In this document: positions 26,508 through 34,977 of the stretch, piece after piece
How positions within the stretch are numbered: position 1 is the first letter of the stretch
How the letters are laid out: every line of letters starts with the position of its first letter
From: Alloprevotella sp. Lung230
GTDB lineage: Bacteria > Bacteroidota > Bacteroidia > Bacteroidales > Bacteroidaceae
NCBI RefSeq assembly: GCF_014385435.1
Contig: NZ_JACSUD010000007.1
Location: 1 to 64,000, forward strand
Direction of reading: 5' to 3'
DNA: 64,000 bases
Program-made: the position numbers and the translations under genes
Notes under the pieces: model-generated
What the model was told of the DNA's origin: nothing
Seen by the model: only the letters and a program-made list of their open reading frames with translations
Databases searched by the model: none

Positions 26508-27050
26508 ATGAAATACCTCATCGTCTCCGACATCCACGGCTCCATCAATGCCCTTGACACCGTGCTCCAACACTTTGAGCGCGAACGCTGCGACATGCTC
26601 CTGTTGCTGGGCGACCTCCTCAACTACGGTCCGCGCAACAGTCTGCCTCCAGGTCTCGACCCGCGTGCCGTGGCCGAACGCCTCAACACACTGGCCGACC
26701 GCATCGTCTGTGTGCGCGGCAACTGCGACAGCGAAGTCGACCAAATGTTGCTCGACTTCCCCGTCCTTGCGGACTACGCCTGGGTCATCGACGAAGGACG
26801 GCGCATCTTCCTCACCCACGGCCATGTCTATAGCGAAGAGTGCCGACCGAGGGGGAGCTTCGATCTCCTCTGCCAGGGACACACCCACCTGCCGCACATC
26901 GCTCCGCAACTCGATGGATCGGTGTGCCTGAACACCGGTAGCCCCACTTTCCCCAAAGGCGGCAATCCACCCACCTTTGCCCTGCTCGACGGCGGCGACC
27001 TCTCGCTGCGTCTGCTCGACGGCACGGTGTGGCAATCCTATCAATTCTAA
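26508..27050 (+). CDS. YfcE-type metallophosphodiesterase
   Basis: 180 aa. Calcineurin-like fold: IVSDIHGSINALD (D-x-H), LLLGDLLNYGPRN (GD), VRGNCDSEVD (GNCD), HGHVY and GHTHLPH. This matches YfcE/MJ0936-type phosphodiesterases, which hydrolyse phosphodiesters with two metals; the physiological substrate is uncertain. The HAD gene follows after 21 nt. Confidence 0.9.
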   Translation: MKYLIVSDIHGSINALDTVLQHFERERCDMLLLLGDLLNYGPRNSLPPGLDPRAVAERLNTLADRIVCVRGNCDSEVDQMLLDFPVLADYAWVIDEGRRIFLTHGHVYSEECRPRGSFDLLCQGHTHLPHIAPQLDGSVCLNTGSPTFPKGGNPPTFALLDGGDLSLRLLDGTVWQSYQF

Positions 27051-27071
27051 TCTCCACTTTCTCCATCCATT

Positions 27072-27890
27072 ATGGCTTATCGTCTCATTGCCCTCGACCT
27101 CGACGGCACTCTCACCAATAGTCAAAAAGAAATTTCACCCCGCACCTTCAGCGCCTTGCAGCGCGCACAGGAACAGGGCGTCACAGTGGTGCTCGCCTCG
27201 GGCCGCCCCACCTACGGCATCGCACCGCTGGCTGACCAGCTCGGCCTGGACCAACGCGGCGGATACGTGCTCTCTTTCAACGGCGGTCGCATTGTCGACT
27301 GGCGCACGAAGGAGGTGATTTTTGAGCAAGTGCTCGACCCGGCGCTCCATCAGCGGGTCTATGCCTTTGCTCAACGCGAAGGTCTGCCCATCGTGACCTA
27401 CACCAAGGGCGAAATCCTCTGCAACAGCGAGCCCGACCACTACATCGCTCTCGAAGCCGGCATCAATCACCTGCCCGTGCGCCACGCTCCCGACTTCTTG
27501 GCCACAGTAGCAGCACTGCCTCACGGTGTGCCCAAATTCCTCATGGGCGGTGACCCCGAACGCCTCGTGCCTCTCGAAGAGGAGATGAAGGCGGCCTTGG
27601 GGGCAGAGATGGAGATTTGTCGTTCCGCCCCATTCTTCTTAGAACTCATGCCCCGCGGGGTGGACAAGGCGCTTTCGCTCGAACGCTTGTTGACCCATCT
27701 CGGGCTGTCCCGTGAAGAGAGCATCGCTTGCGGAGACGGCGGCAACGACCTCACGATGATTCGCTTTGCCGGCCTTGGGGTGGCGATGGCCAACGCTGAA
27801 GACTACGTCCGAAACGAAGCCGACCACATCACCCTGTCGAACGACGAGGATGGTGTGGCCGAAGTGTTGGAGCGCTTTGTGCTGAAATGA
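27072..27890 (+). CDS. Cof-type HAD-superfamily phosphatase
   Basis: 272 aa. The HAD nucleophile motif is LDLDGTLTNSQKEIS; motif II is VVLASGRPT; the C-terminal GGNDLTMIRFAGLGVAMANAED is the Cof/type IIB signature. Cap type C2B. A sugar phosphatase or phosphorylated-metabolite phosphatase; the substrate cannot be read from the sequence. Likely co-transcribed with the phosphodiesterase. Confidence 0.92.
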   Translation: MAYRLIALDLDGTLTNSQKEISPRTFSALQRAQEQGVTVVLASGRPTYGIAPLADQLGLDQRGGYVLSFNGGRIVDWRTKEVIFEQVLDPALHQRVYAFAQREGLPIVTYTKGEILCNSEPDHYIALEAGINHLPVRHAPDFLATVAALPHGVPKFLMGGDPERLVPLEEEMKAALGAEMEICRSAPFFLELMPRGVDKALSLERLLTHLGLSREESIACGDGGNDLTMIRFAGLGVAMANAEDYVRNEADHITLSNDEDGVAEVLERFVLK

Positions 27891-27894
27891 AAAA

Positions 27895-28428
27895 TTAGCG
27901 CTTGTCTTGCTCTTGGCGAAAGCGCTGGAGGACTTCTTGAAATCCTGCTGTGCGCAGGGCTTTGTATATGTTGTCGAACGCCTTTTCCCAATCGGTGTCG
28001 AGCGAGAAGGGCGTGAAGTTGGAGCAGGTGCTGTTGACAAACTGCAAGGAGGTCGTCTCGTCGGGGTCAACGAAGGCGGGGTGGGCCAAGGTGGCATCGC
28101 GAAACATCATCTTGAGCCGGGCGTGGTCGGCCTCGCTGATGTTCTGGTCAGTCACTTCGATTTGGTAGAGCGTGAGGAAGTCGGCCAGATGGTAGGCTTG
28201 ATTGTCGAGCCAGCGGTCGCGCGAGGGAGTGATGGCTGCATCGGCTTTCCGCTGCATGTAGACTAGGGCTGCGTTTTTGAACGTGGCCAGCCGCATCGGG
28301 ACAAAGCCGGCCATCGAGTTGCCCATGGTGCGCGCACTATTTTCCAACTCAAATTGGTAGACCGTCTGCGCCTGCACCGAGACACCGGCCAGTAGCGACA
28401 GCAGGAGAATGAGAAGCGTTTTTTTCAT
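27895..28428 (-). CDS. Exported protein of unknown function
   Basis: 177 aa from ATG at 28428. The signal peptide LLILLLSLLAGVSVQAQ is followed by a mostly helical mature part (MGNSMAGFVPMRLATFKNAALVYMQRKADAA). I recognise no motif. It converges on the HAD gene with only 4 nt between the stops. Confidence 0.75.
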   Translation of the reverse strand: MKKTLLILLLSLLAGVSVQAQTVYQFELENSARTMGNSMAGFVPMRLATFKNAALVYMQRKADAAITPSRDRWLDNQAYHLADFLTLYQIEVTDQNISEADHARLKMMFRDATLAHPAFVDPDETTSLQFVNSTCSNFTPFSLDTDWEKAFDNIYKALRTAGFQEVLQRFRQEQDKR

Positions 28429-28498
28429 GAGAGGATACCTTATTATATATAGCGTGTGATGGAGCGTTTTTTCAAGCAACGGAATGTGAGAGGTCGGC

Positions 28499-29119
28499 TC
28501 AGCGGCGGATGCGCTCGGCATTGTTCTTGGCAAAGTCAGCCCACGAGGCACTGCTCTTGCGAGAGCGGGCAGCCGTGGCTGTGGCAGTGTGAAGAGTTCC
28601 TTTCACCCCGCGCTGCATCGTGGAGAGATGGTGGCAGTAGGCCGCTGCCAGCGCGTCGGTAGCATCAAGGAAGGGGAGCATCTGATCGTCGGCAATGGCA
28701 AGCAAGCGTTGCATGAGTGCGGCCACTTGTTCTTTGGAGGCGGCTCCCGTACCGGTGATGGCTTGTTTGATTTGCATCGGAGCGTATTCGCAGATGGGGA
28801 TTTGCCGCGCAATGGCCGCCGCAATGACCACCCCTTGTGCCCGCCCGAGTTTGAGCATCGACTGCACGTTTTTGCCGAAGAAGGGCGCTTCGATGGCCAG
28901 TTCATCGGGATGAAAGGCATCGATGATGCCCATGATGCGCTCGTAGATGCGGCCGAGTTTGAGGTAGACATCGCTCACCCGCCGCATGTCGATGACGCCC
29001 ATCGCCAGCATCTTCACCTCCCGACCGCGCACAGAGAGCAGTCCGTAGCCCAGCACATTGGTGCCGGGGTCGACACCGAGAATGATACGTTCGGTAAGTG
29101 TCGTTTTGCTAACTTTCAT
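28499..29119 (-). CDS. ruvC: Holliday junction resolvase RuvC
   Basis: 206 aa from ATG at 29119. RNase H-like fold with the four acidic catalytic residues visible in [29 protein letters not shown] and [14 protein letters not shown]. It cuts Holliday junctions with RuvAB. A basic C-terminal tail is slightly longer than in E. coli RuvC (173 aa). A -7-like TATTTTTG at 29124-29131 on the minus strand lies so close to the ATG that the transcript would be almost leaderless, or another promoter is used. Confidence 0.95.
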   Translation of the reverse strand: MKVSKTTLTERIILGVDPGTNVLGYGLLSVRGREVKMLAMGVIDMRRVSDVYLKLGRIYERIMGIIDAFHPDELAIEAPFFGKNVQSMLKLGRAQGVVIAAAIARQIPICEYAPMQIKQAITGTGAASKEQVAALMQRLLAIADDQMLPFLDATDALAAAYCHHLSTMQRGVKGTLHTATATAARSRKSSASWADFAKNNAERIRR

Positions 29120-29192
29120 GCGGCAAAAATACACAATAAGGAAGAATGCTTGAAAATTATTCTATAAAAGTTTGTTATTCCCTACGAATTTG

Positions 29193-29223
29193 TTTGCTTT
29201 TCAGAATTAAATGTTTACTTTTG
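29193..29223 (+). promoter_or_regulatory. Promoter of the DUF1573 gene
   Basis: TTTG at 29193-29196 and TACTTTTG at 29216-29223 with a 19-nt spacer, the canonical Bacteroidota layout. Confidence 0.8.
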
Positions 29224-29256
29224 CCGACGTAAATCACTTCAAAATACCTATTTACA

Positions 29257-29661
29257 ATGATGAAAAAAGTATTTTTCGTGCTGGCATCAGCACTTGTATT
29301 GGGCACTGCCAGTGCAGCTGCTCAAGCTGTGATCACTTTCAAGAAGACCACACACAACTTTGGTAAGTTTGCCGAAGACAAAGAACAAGCTTACGAATTT
29401 GTCTACACCAACACCGGCGACAAGCCTCTCGTCATCGAGCAGACCGTTGCCTCCTGCGGTTGCACCGTTCCCACCTACACGCAGGAACCCGTAGCCCCCG
29501 GAAAGACCGGCAAGATTAAGGTGGTCTACAACGGCCGCGGCAAGTTCCCCGGTCATTTCCAAAAGTCTATCTCCGTTCGCTCTAACGCTTCCAACTCTTT
29601 GGAACGCATCTACATTGAGGGCGACATGACGGCCGCTCCCAAGGAAGGCGACAAGAAGTAA
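29257..29661 (+). CDS. Exported DUF1573-family protein
   Basis: 134 aa. The signal peptide ends near SAAAQA. The rest is one Ig-like DUF1573 domain: ITFKKTTHNFGKFAEDKEQAYEFVYTNTG, VASCGCTVPTYTQEPVAPG, IKVVYNGRGKFPGHFQKSI. Widespread and abundant in Bacteroidota periplasm; function not established. Monocistronic with its own promoter and terminator. Confidence 0.9.
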   Translation: MMKKVFFVLASALVLGTASAAAQAVITFKKTTHNFGKFAEDKEQAYEFVYTNTGDKPLVIEQTVASCGCTVPTYTQEPVAPGKTGKIKVVYNGRGKFPGHFQKSISVRSNASNSLERIYIEGDMTAAPKEGDKK

Positions 29662-29706
29662 AAATCACCGCCTCGCTTTCTGAGCATCCCACTGATGCTC
29701 CGATGA

Positions 29707-29758
29707 CATCCCACCATCTTATCCGCCTCCTTTTGTCGAGGGGTTAGGATGGTGAGAT
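29707..29758 (+). terminator. Terminator after the DUF1573 gene
   Basis: Imperfect stem ATCCCACCATCTTATCC with GGTTAGGATGGTGAGAT (29708-29724 / 29742-29758), followed by TTGTTT. Confidence 0.65.
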
Positions 29759-29803
29759 TTGTTTATACCCCTTTCTTCTTTTCACCAGAAAACCTTTTCC
29801 CCT

Positions 29804-30859
29804 ATGGCAAACAACAACCATCTCGTCATTATGGCCGGCGGTGTCGGCAGCCGCTTTTGGCCGATGAGCAGCGAAGCCCGCCCCAAACAATTCATCGACA
29901 TTCTGGGCTGTGGACGCACCATGATACAGCTCACTTTCGACCGCTTCGAGGGGATAATCTCTCCCGAAAACGTGTGGGTGGTCACCTCAGCACGCTATGC
30001 CGACTTGGTACGGGAGCAACTCCCCCAAGTGCCGGTGGGCAACATCCTCCTCGAACCCTGCATGCGCGGCACCGCCCCCTGCATCTGCTACGTGTCGTGG
30101 AAAATCAAGAAGCGCAACCCTCGTGCCTGCGTGGTGGTCACCCCTGCCGACCAAAAGGTGGGCGACATCCCCGCATTCCGCACCGCCATCACCGAGTCGA
30201 TAGACTTTGCTGCGGAGACCGACGCCATCGTCACCCTCGGCATCAAGCCCACCTTCCCCTCCACCGGCTACGGCTACATCAAGGCCGACCTCACCTACTC
30301 CTCCTCACGGCGGCAAAATATCTACGCCGTCGACCAGTTTCGCGAAAAGCCCAACTTGGAAACCGCCCAAGAATACATCGCCCAACCCAACTACTTCTGG
30401 AACTCCGGCATCTTCGTGTGGAGCGTTTCGACCATCGTCAATGCTTTCCGCGTCTACGCTCCGCAGACATCCACCATCTTCGAACAGCTCCTCCCCGACT
30501 ACGACACGCCGCGTGAGCAAGCCCTCATCGACGAGCGCTTCCCCGAGTGCGAAAACATCTCCGTCGACTACGCCATCATGGAGAAAGCCACCGAAGTCTA
30601 CGTCCGCCCATCGGCCTTCGACTGGAGCGACCTGGGCACATGGAGTTCCCTCCACGAGCAACTGCCGCACGACCCTTACGGCAACTCCATCGTCGGCACC
30701 GACGTGAGCCTCTTCGACACCACCGGCTGCATCGTCCACACTTCCGGCCACAGAAAAGTCGTGGTGCAAGGTCTCGAAGACTGCATCGTGGTGGAAAAAG
30801 ACGATGCTCTGCTCATCTGTAAGCTCTCCGAAGAGCAACGCATCAAACTCTTCCACTAA
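29804..30859 (+). CDS. manC: Mannose-1-phosphate guanylyltransferase
   Basis: 351 aa from ATG at 29804. The nucleotidyltransferase signature is IMAGGVGSRFWPMSSEARPK, with VVTPADQKVGD, the FREKPNLETAQEYI zone-II-like stretch and NSGIFVWSVSTI. It makes GDP-mannose from mannose 1-phosphate and GTP for surface polysaccharide and for the polyprenol mannosyl transferase encoded at 39218. It lacks the C-terminal isomerase domain of bifunctional enzymes. The symbol is a family assignment. Confidence 0.92.
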   Translation: MANNNHLVIMAGGVGSRFWPMSSEARPKQFIDILGCGRTMIQLTFDRFEGIISPENVWVVTSARYADLVREQLPQVPVGNILLEPCMRGTAPCICYVSWKIKKRNPRACVVVTPADQKVGDIPAFRTAITESIDFAAETDAIVTLGIKPTFPSTGYGYIKADLTYSSSRRQNIYAVDQFREKPNLETAQEYIAQPNYFWNSGIFVWSVSTIVNAFRVYAPQTSTIFEQLLPDYDTPREQALIDERFPECENISVDYAIMEKATEVYVRPSAFDWSDLGTWSSLHEQLPHDPYGNSIVGTDVSLFDTTGCIVHTSGHRKVVVQGLEDCIVVEKDDALLICKLSEEQRIKLFH

Positions 30860-30886
30860 TCCCATCGACGGCACAACCTCGTCTCG

Positions 30887-30922
30887 TTCCCGAAAACCAC
30901 CGCACGCCTTGGTTTTCGGGAA
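30887..30922 (+). terminator. Terminator between manC and mutY
   Basis: 13-bp perfect stem TTCCCGAAAACCA (30887-30899) with its inverse at 30910-30922, followed by TGTTTTCG. Confidence 0.8.
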
Positions 30923-30943
30923 TGTTTTCGCTATCCCTGACAC

Positions 30944-32008
30944 ATGTCCCACTTCACCCAAACCCTCCTCGACTGGTACGCCCAAAACGGCCGCGACCTC
31001 CCTTGGCGCGACACCACCGACCCCTACCGCATCTGGATTTCAGAAATCATCCTCCAGCAGACCCGCGTGGCACAGGGCTACGACTACTTCCTGCGTTTCG
31101 TTCGCCGCTTCCCCACGGTCGACACGCTGGCCGCCGCCTCACAGGACGAGGTGATGCAGCAATGGGAGGGACTGGGCTACTACTCCCGGGCTCGAAACCT
31201 CCACGCTGCAGCCCGACAAATCGTGGAGCACGGCACTTTTCCCACCGACTATGCCGGTGTGCGGGCCCTCAAAGGCGTGGGCGACTACACCGCAGCGGCC
31301 ATCTGCTCCTTTGCCTACGGGCTGCCTACGGCCGTAGTCGACGGCAATGTCTATCGCGTTCTGGCCCGCCACTTCGGCCTGTCGACCCCCATCGACACCA
31401 CGGCAGGGAAAAAGCAATTTGCCGATCTCGCTGCTCGGCTCATCGATCCTCACCACCCCGCGGCCTACAACCAAGCCATCATGGACTTCGGCGCCATCCA
31501 GTGCACGCCCCGCTCGCCCCGCTGCCTCGTCTGCCCGCTGGCCGGCAGTTGTGCCGCGCTCGCGGCCGGCACCATCGAAGTGCTCCCGGTGAAGTCGAAG
31601 AAAACCGCCGTCGCCCACCGCCACTTCGTCTACTTCATCCTCCAGACCACCGAGGGCGAAATGCTCGTGCACCGTCGTCCCACGGGCGACATCTGGGCCG
31701 GACTCTACGAACCACCGCTGCTCGAATTTCCCGAGATGCCCTCACTCGCTACCCTCGTCGACCACCCCGCGGTGCACGCCCTCGGCCCCGGTCTCACCTT
31801 CCGCCCCGTCGTCCTCGGCCTGACCCACGTCCTCACCCACCGCCGCATCCACGCCGACTGCTATCTCGTGACCCACCTCGACCCCGCCCGGCTCGCCCAC
31901 CATCCGCTCTGGGGCGACTATCGCCGGTTGTCCCTCGCCGAGCGCAACACGGTGGCTTTCCCTCGTCTGGTCAATATCCTCTTCGACCATCTCGACCGCC
32001 GGGAATGA
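30944..32008 (+). CDS. mutY: A/G-specific adenine glycosylase MutY
   Basis: 354 aa. HhH-GPD fold with LPWRDTTDPYRIWISEI, the catalytic-helix ILQQTRVAQGYDYF, the LKGVGDYTAAAI hairpin and the catalytic Asp in MDFGAIQC. The FeS cluster loop is CTPRSPRCLVCPLAGSC, with four Cys in C-x6-C-x2-C-x5-C spacing. The C-terminal NUDIX-like domain (HFVYFILQTTEGEMLVHRRPTGDIWAGLYEPP) reads 8-oxoG. It removes A mispaired with 8-oxoguanine. Confidence 0.96.
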   Translation: MSHFTQTLLDWYAQNGRDLPWRDTTDPYRIWISEIILQQTRVAQGYDYFLRFVRRFPTVDTLAAASQDEVMQQWEGLGYYSRARNLHAAARQIVEHGTFPTDYAGVRALKGVGDYTAAAICSFAYGLPTAVVDGNVYRVLARHFGLSTPIDTTAGKKQFADLAARLIDPHHPAAYNQAIMDFGAIQCTPRSPRCLVCPLAGSCAALAAGTIEVLPVKSKKTAVAHRHFVYFILQTTEGEMLVHRRPTGDIWAGLYEPPLLEFPEMPSLATLVDHPAVHALGPGLTFRPVVLGLTHVLTHRRIHADCYLVTHLDPARLAHHPLWGDYRRLSLAERNTVAFPRLVNILFDHLDRRE

Positions 32009-32009
32009 A

Positions 32010-32054
32010 CGAAACTCCCCCATCGCTACAACATAGGCGATGGGGGAGTTTTCG
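32010..32054. terminator. Bidirectional terminator between mutY and the metal-efflux operon
   Basis: 17-bp near-perfect stem CGAAACTCCCCCATCGC with GCGATGGGGGAGTTTTCG, A-rich on one side and T-rich on the other, between convergent genes. Confidence 0.85.
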
Positions 32055-32071
32055 TAAAAACGAGGTGCGAC

Positions 32072-32641
32072 TTACACTTCATCGAGGGAGATGCGATGCG
32101 AAGGACGGACATTGCGGAAGTCGCGCGGTGACATCCCCGTGACCGACTTAAACTGGGCGCTCAGATGGGCAGCGCTGGAATAGTGGAGCCGGTAGGCGAT
32201 CTCGGAGATGGTGAGCTCGTCGTAGATGAGCAGTTCCTTGACGCGCTCAATCTTCTGCAGGATGCAGTAGCGCTCTATAGTGATGCCGCGGTCGGTGGAG
32301 AAGAGGGTGCTGAGGGTGGCGTAGTTGGTGTGCAGGCGGTCGGAGAGGAAGTCGGAGAGATTTTGCTTGCCCATGAGGTGCGGATCGGATACATAGGCGA
32401 TGACGGCGGTGCTGATTTGGTCGATGGTGCGCGCCCGCCGGTCGCTGATGAGTTCAAACCCGAGGACCGAAAGCTCCTGCTCTATCTGTGCGGTTTGGTC
32501 GGGCGTCAGGTCGTGGGCAAAGACCACTTCGCCCAACTCAATGCTCCTCGTGGGGAGATTGAGGCGTTCAAAGAGTTGTTCGACCACCATCTTGCAGCGG
32601 TTGCACACCATGTTCTTAATGTGGATGACGTTGCCGGGCAT
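32072..32641 (-). CDS. HMA-like domain fused to AraC-type DNA-binding domain
   Basis: 189 aa from ATG at 32641. Residues ~5-70 look like a heavy-metal-associated fold: IHIKNMVCNRCKMVVEQLFE carries a CxxC (C13, C16) at the metal site, followed by an ELGEVVFAHDLT strand and an α/β end. Residues ~85-189 are an AraC/XylS DNA-binding domain with two HTHs (RVKELLIYDELTISEIAYRL, YSSAAHLSAQFKSVTGMSPRDFR). A metal-sensing regulator of the permease upstream in the same operon (23 nt gap) is the natural reading (inference). This type recurs beside metal transporters in Bacteroidota. Confidence 0.85.
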   Translation of the reverse strand: MPGNVIHIKNMVCNRCKMVVEQLFERLNLPTRSIELGEVVFAHDLTPDQTAQIEQELSVLGFELISDRRARTIDQISTAVIAYVSDPHLMGKQNLSDFLSDRLHTNYATLSTLFSTDRGITIERYCILQKIERVKELLIYDELTISEIAYRLHYSSAAHLSAQFKSVTGMSPRDFRNVRPSHRISLDEV

Positions 32642-32664
32642 AAACCAGAGGATTTGAAGGGGAG

Positions 32665-33957
32665 TTAGGAAATGGAAATCTCGTAGCCGAGTTGGCTTAC
32701 CGCCGTGCAGATGGCCTGAGCGTCGGCCCTGCCTTTCACACAGGCTTCGCCGCGCTCCAAGTTCACCTCGACGTCTTCGACGCCCTCGACCGAACGGATG
32801 GCGCGCTCCACATTGTGCTGGCAGTGGTGGCACGACATGCCGCCAACGGAGAAGGTTTGCACCTTCGTGTCATGGGCATGCACCGCCGGCGCGATGCGGC
32901 GTTTGCGGAGCGGGTCGATGACAAAGGCGTTGAAGAGCAGGAGCAGGAGCAGTCCCGTGGACAGCCACTGGTAGAGCGGCGTGACGGGAGTGCAGCAGTC
33001 GTGCATCTCGCCGGCAAAGGTGGGGATGAACCATTCGTGGGGGAGGAGGTAGTCGATGCCCAAGGCAAAGGCCACGGCGCCGCCGACGATGGAGATGAGG
33101 TAGAGCACAAGGGTGCGGCGGCCCAGCACTTTGTTGATGACCAGGATGGAAGCGACATTGCAAGCCGGGCCGGCCATCAAGAGCACCAGAGCCGCGCCGG
33201 GCGACAGCCCTTTGAGCATCAGCGCCGCCGCGATGGGGATGCTTCCGGTGGCGCAGAGGTACATCGGCACGGCCAGCAAGAGCACCAGAACGATGCTCAG
33301 AAGGGGCGTATTGACGTAGTCGGCAAAGAAACTTGCCGGCACAAAGGCGGTGATGAGCCCCGCCACGATGAGTCCGATGATGAGCCATTTGCCGATGTCC
33401 TGCATCATGTCCACAAAGCCGTAGCGCAGAGCCAGAAGCAGTTTTGCCCCAAAGCCTTGGGGCGGTTCGGGCGCCTGGGTGGCGTCGCACGTCCCCTCGC
33501 AGCAGCAGTGGCCGGTGTGCTCGTGGACAGCGGCAGGCGTGTCGGCGGTGGCGTTGTCATCGCTGTTGCGGTCAAAGCGATTGATCAGCACACCCCCGAA
33601 CACCGAAGTGACGAGTGCCGCAAGAGGGCGGATGATGGCAAAAGGAAGTCCCAGCAGCGAGAAGGTGGCGATGATGGAGTCGACCCCCGTCTGGGGCGTG
33701 GCGATGAGAAACGAGACCGTCGCGCCCTTCGATGCCCCTTCGCGGCGCAGGGACATGGCCGTGGGCAGCACCCCGCAGGAGCAAAGCGGAAGCGGAATAC
33801 CGAAAAGCGCGGCCAGAAGCACGGAGCGCAGATTGCCTGCCGAGAGGTATCGGCTGTAAAGGCGGCCGGGCACAAAAGCGTGCATCAATCCGGCAATCAA
33901 GAACCCCAGAAGGAGGTAGGGGGCCATCTCGTTGACCAAGTTGAGAAAATCTGTCAT
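32665..33957 (-). CDS. SO_0444-type Cu/Zn efflux permease with C-terminal HMA domain
   Basis: 430 aa from ATG at 33957; this start is favoured because a -7 element lies at 33994-34001, which rules out the in-frame ATG at 33996. About ten transmembrane segments in two halves of the DUF318/permease type (YLLLGFLIAGLMHAF, PLPLCSCGVLPTAMSLRREG, then VPMYLCATGSIPIAAALMLKGL). Between the halves is a His/Cys-rich loop (VHEHTGHCCCEGTC). The C-terminus is an HMA domain with GGMSCHHCQHNVERA. It probably exports a soft metal such as Cu or Zn; metal identity is inferred from the family. Confidence 0.88.
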   Translation of the reverse strand: MTDFLNLVNEMAPYLLLGFLIAGLMHAFVPGRLYSRYLSAGNLRSVLLAALFGIPLPLCSCGVLPTAMSLRREGASKGATVSFLIATPQTGVDSIIATFSLLGLPFAIIRPLAALVTSVFGGVLINRFDRNSDDNATADTPAAVHEHTGHCCCEGTCDATQAPEPPQGFGAKLLLALRYGFVDMMQDIGKWLIIGLIVAGLITAFVPASFFADYVNTPLLSIVLVLLLAVPMYLCATGSIPIAAALMLKGLSPGAALVLLMAGPACNVASILVINKVLGRRTLVLYLISIVGGAVAFALGIDYLLPHEWFIPTFAGEMHDCCTPVTPLYQWLSTGLLLLLLFNAFVIDPLRKRRIAPAVHAHDTKVQTFSVGGMSCHHCQHNVERAIRSVEGVEDVEVNLERGEACVKGRADAQAICTAVSQLGYEISIS

Positions 33958-33993
33958 AACGTTGCGGTTTGTTGTATTGTTGTTCTGCATCGG

Positions 33994-34001
33994 CAAAGGT
34001 A
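33994..34001 (-). promoter_or_regulatory. -7 element of the metal permease operon
   Basis: The plus strand reads CAAAGGTA, i.e. TACCTTTG on the minus strand, 37 nt before the ATG at 33957. A second minus-strand match (CAAAGGTA) is at 34104-34111. Confidence 0.65.
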
Positions 34002-34188
34002 GTGGCTTTTACACGACAAGGTGTTACAGAATTTTCAGTAAAACTTATCTCCCTCACGTTTTCATCACGCCTTCCGTTGCAGACGACTTCGCTTTTTCGA
34101 GCACAAAGGTACGCCAAAAAGTCCACATTCATCGCTCCCGCCCTACTAATAATCATGAAAAACATTTCTTCAATCCACTGCAATCCCC

Positions 34189-34196
34189 TACCTTTG
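34189..34196 (+). promoter_or_regulatory. -7 element of the AlkD-like gene
   Basis: TACCTTTG, 40 nt before the ATG at 34237. The divergent permease promoter lies about 190 nt away on the other strand. Confidence 0.6.
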
Positions 34197-34236
34197 CAGC
34201 ACAACTTCAACCCCTTCCAATCCCCTCTTCGTCCTT

Positions 34237-34947
34237 ATGTTTATCCTCGACCAACACCCCCTCCGCGACCTTCTCCTCGCGCTCCGCCCCAACGCCAACA
34301 CCGCCTTCACCCAATCCCTGCACCCCGGCATCGACAACGTCCTCGGCCTGCGTGTGCCCGACCTCCGCGCTTTGGCGCGGCGCATCGTCAAGAGCGGCCG
34401 CTGGCCGGACTATCTCTCCGATCCGGGCCATGAATATATGGAAGAGCGCATGCTCCACGGCCTCGTGCTAAGCCTCATCCCGGTGGACGATGTGGAGGCC
34501 TACCTCGCCCGCGTCTCCACCTTCGTGCGCCAAATCAACTCCTGGTCGGTGTGCGACGTGTTTGCCTTCTCGGGCGGAAAACACTTTGTCGCGGCCCATG
34601 CCGACCGCCTCTGGCCATACCTCTGCACGTGGATGGAAAGCCCACACGAGTATGAGGTGCGCTTCGGCGTGGTCATGACGTTGCAGTACTTCATCGACGA
34701 GACCCACCTCCTTCCGCTCCTCGAGCGCTACGCCGCGATCGTCCACGAGGGCTACTATGTGCGCATGGCCGTGGCCTGGGGCGTGTCGTATGCCTACATC
34801 GCCTTTCCCGAAGTCACCCTCGCCTTTCTCCGACAAGAGCGCCTCCCCGCATGGACGCACAACAAGGCCATTCAGAAGATTTGCGAGTCCCGCCAGGTGG
34901 ACAAGGCGGACAAAGAAGCCCTCCGAGCGCTGAAACGCGAGGGGTGA
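34237..34947 (+). CDS. AlkD-like DNA alkylation repair protein
   Basis: 236 aa of HEAT-like helical repeats. Family signatures: GLRVPDLRALARRIVKSG, HEYMEERMLHGLVLSLI, INSWSVCDVFAFSGGKHF and EVRFGVVMTLQYFID, with AVAWGVSYAYIAFPE near the end. AlkD removes bulky or cationic alkyl adducts such as N3-/N7-alkylpurines. The Trp-Ser-x-CD segment matches the pocket region of this family. Confidence 0.88.
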   Translation: MFILDQHPLRDLLLALRPNANTAFTQSLHPGIDNVLGLRVPDLRALARRIVKSGRWPDYLSDPGHEYMEERMLHGLVLSLIPVDDVEAYLARVSTFVRQINSWSVCDVFAFSGGKHFVAAHADRLWPYLCTWMESPHEYEVRFGVVMTLQYFIDETHLLPLLERYAAIVHEGYYVRMAVAWGVSYAYIAFPEVTLAFLRQERLPAWTHNKAIQKICESRQVDKADKEALRALKREG

Positions 34948-34977
34948 ACCTCCCATCTCACGAGTTCAGTACTCTCT

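Noticed and set aside
32692-34002. Plus-strand frame of about 436 codons antisense to the metal permease
   Set aside because: Composition is that of a complementary-strand shadow and it has no domain; the permease has membrane segments, an HMA motif and a promoter.
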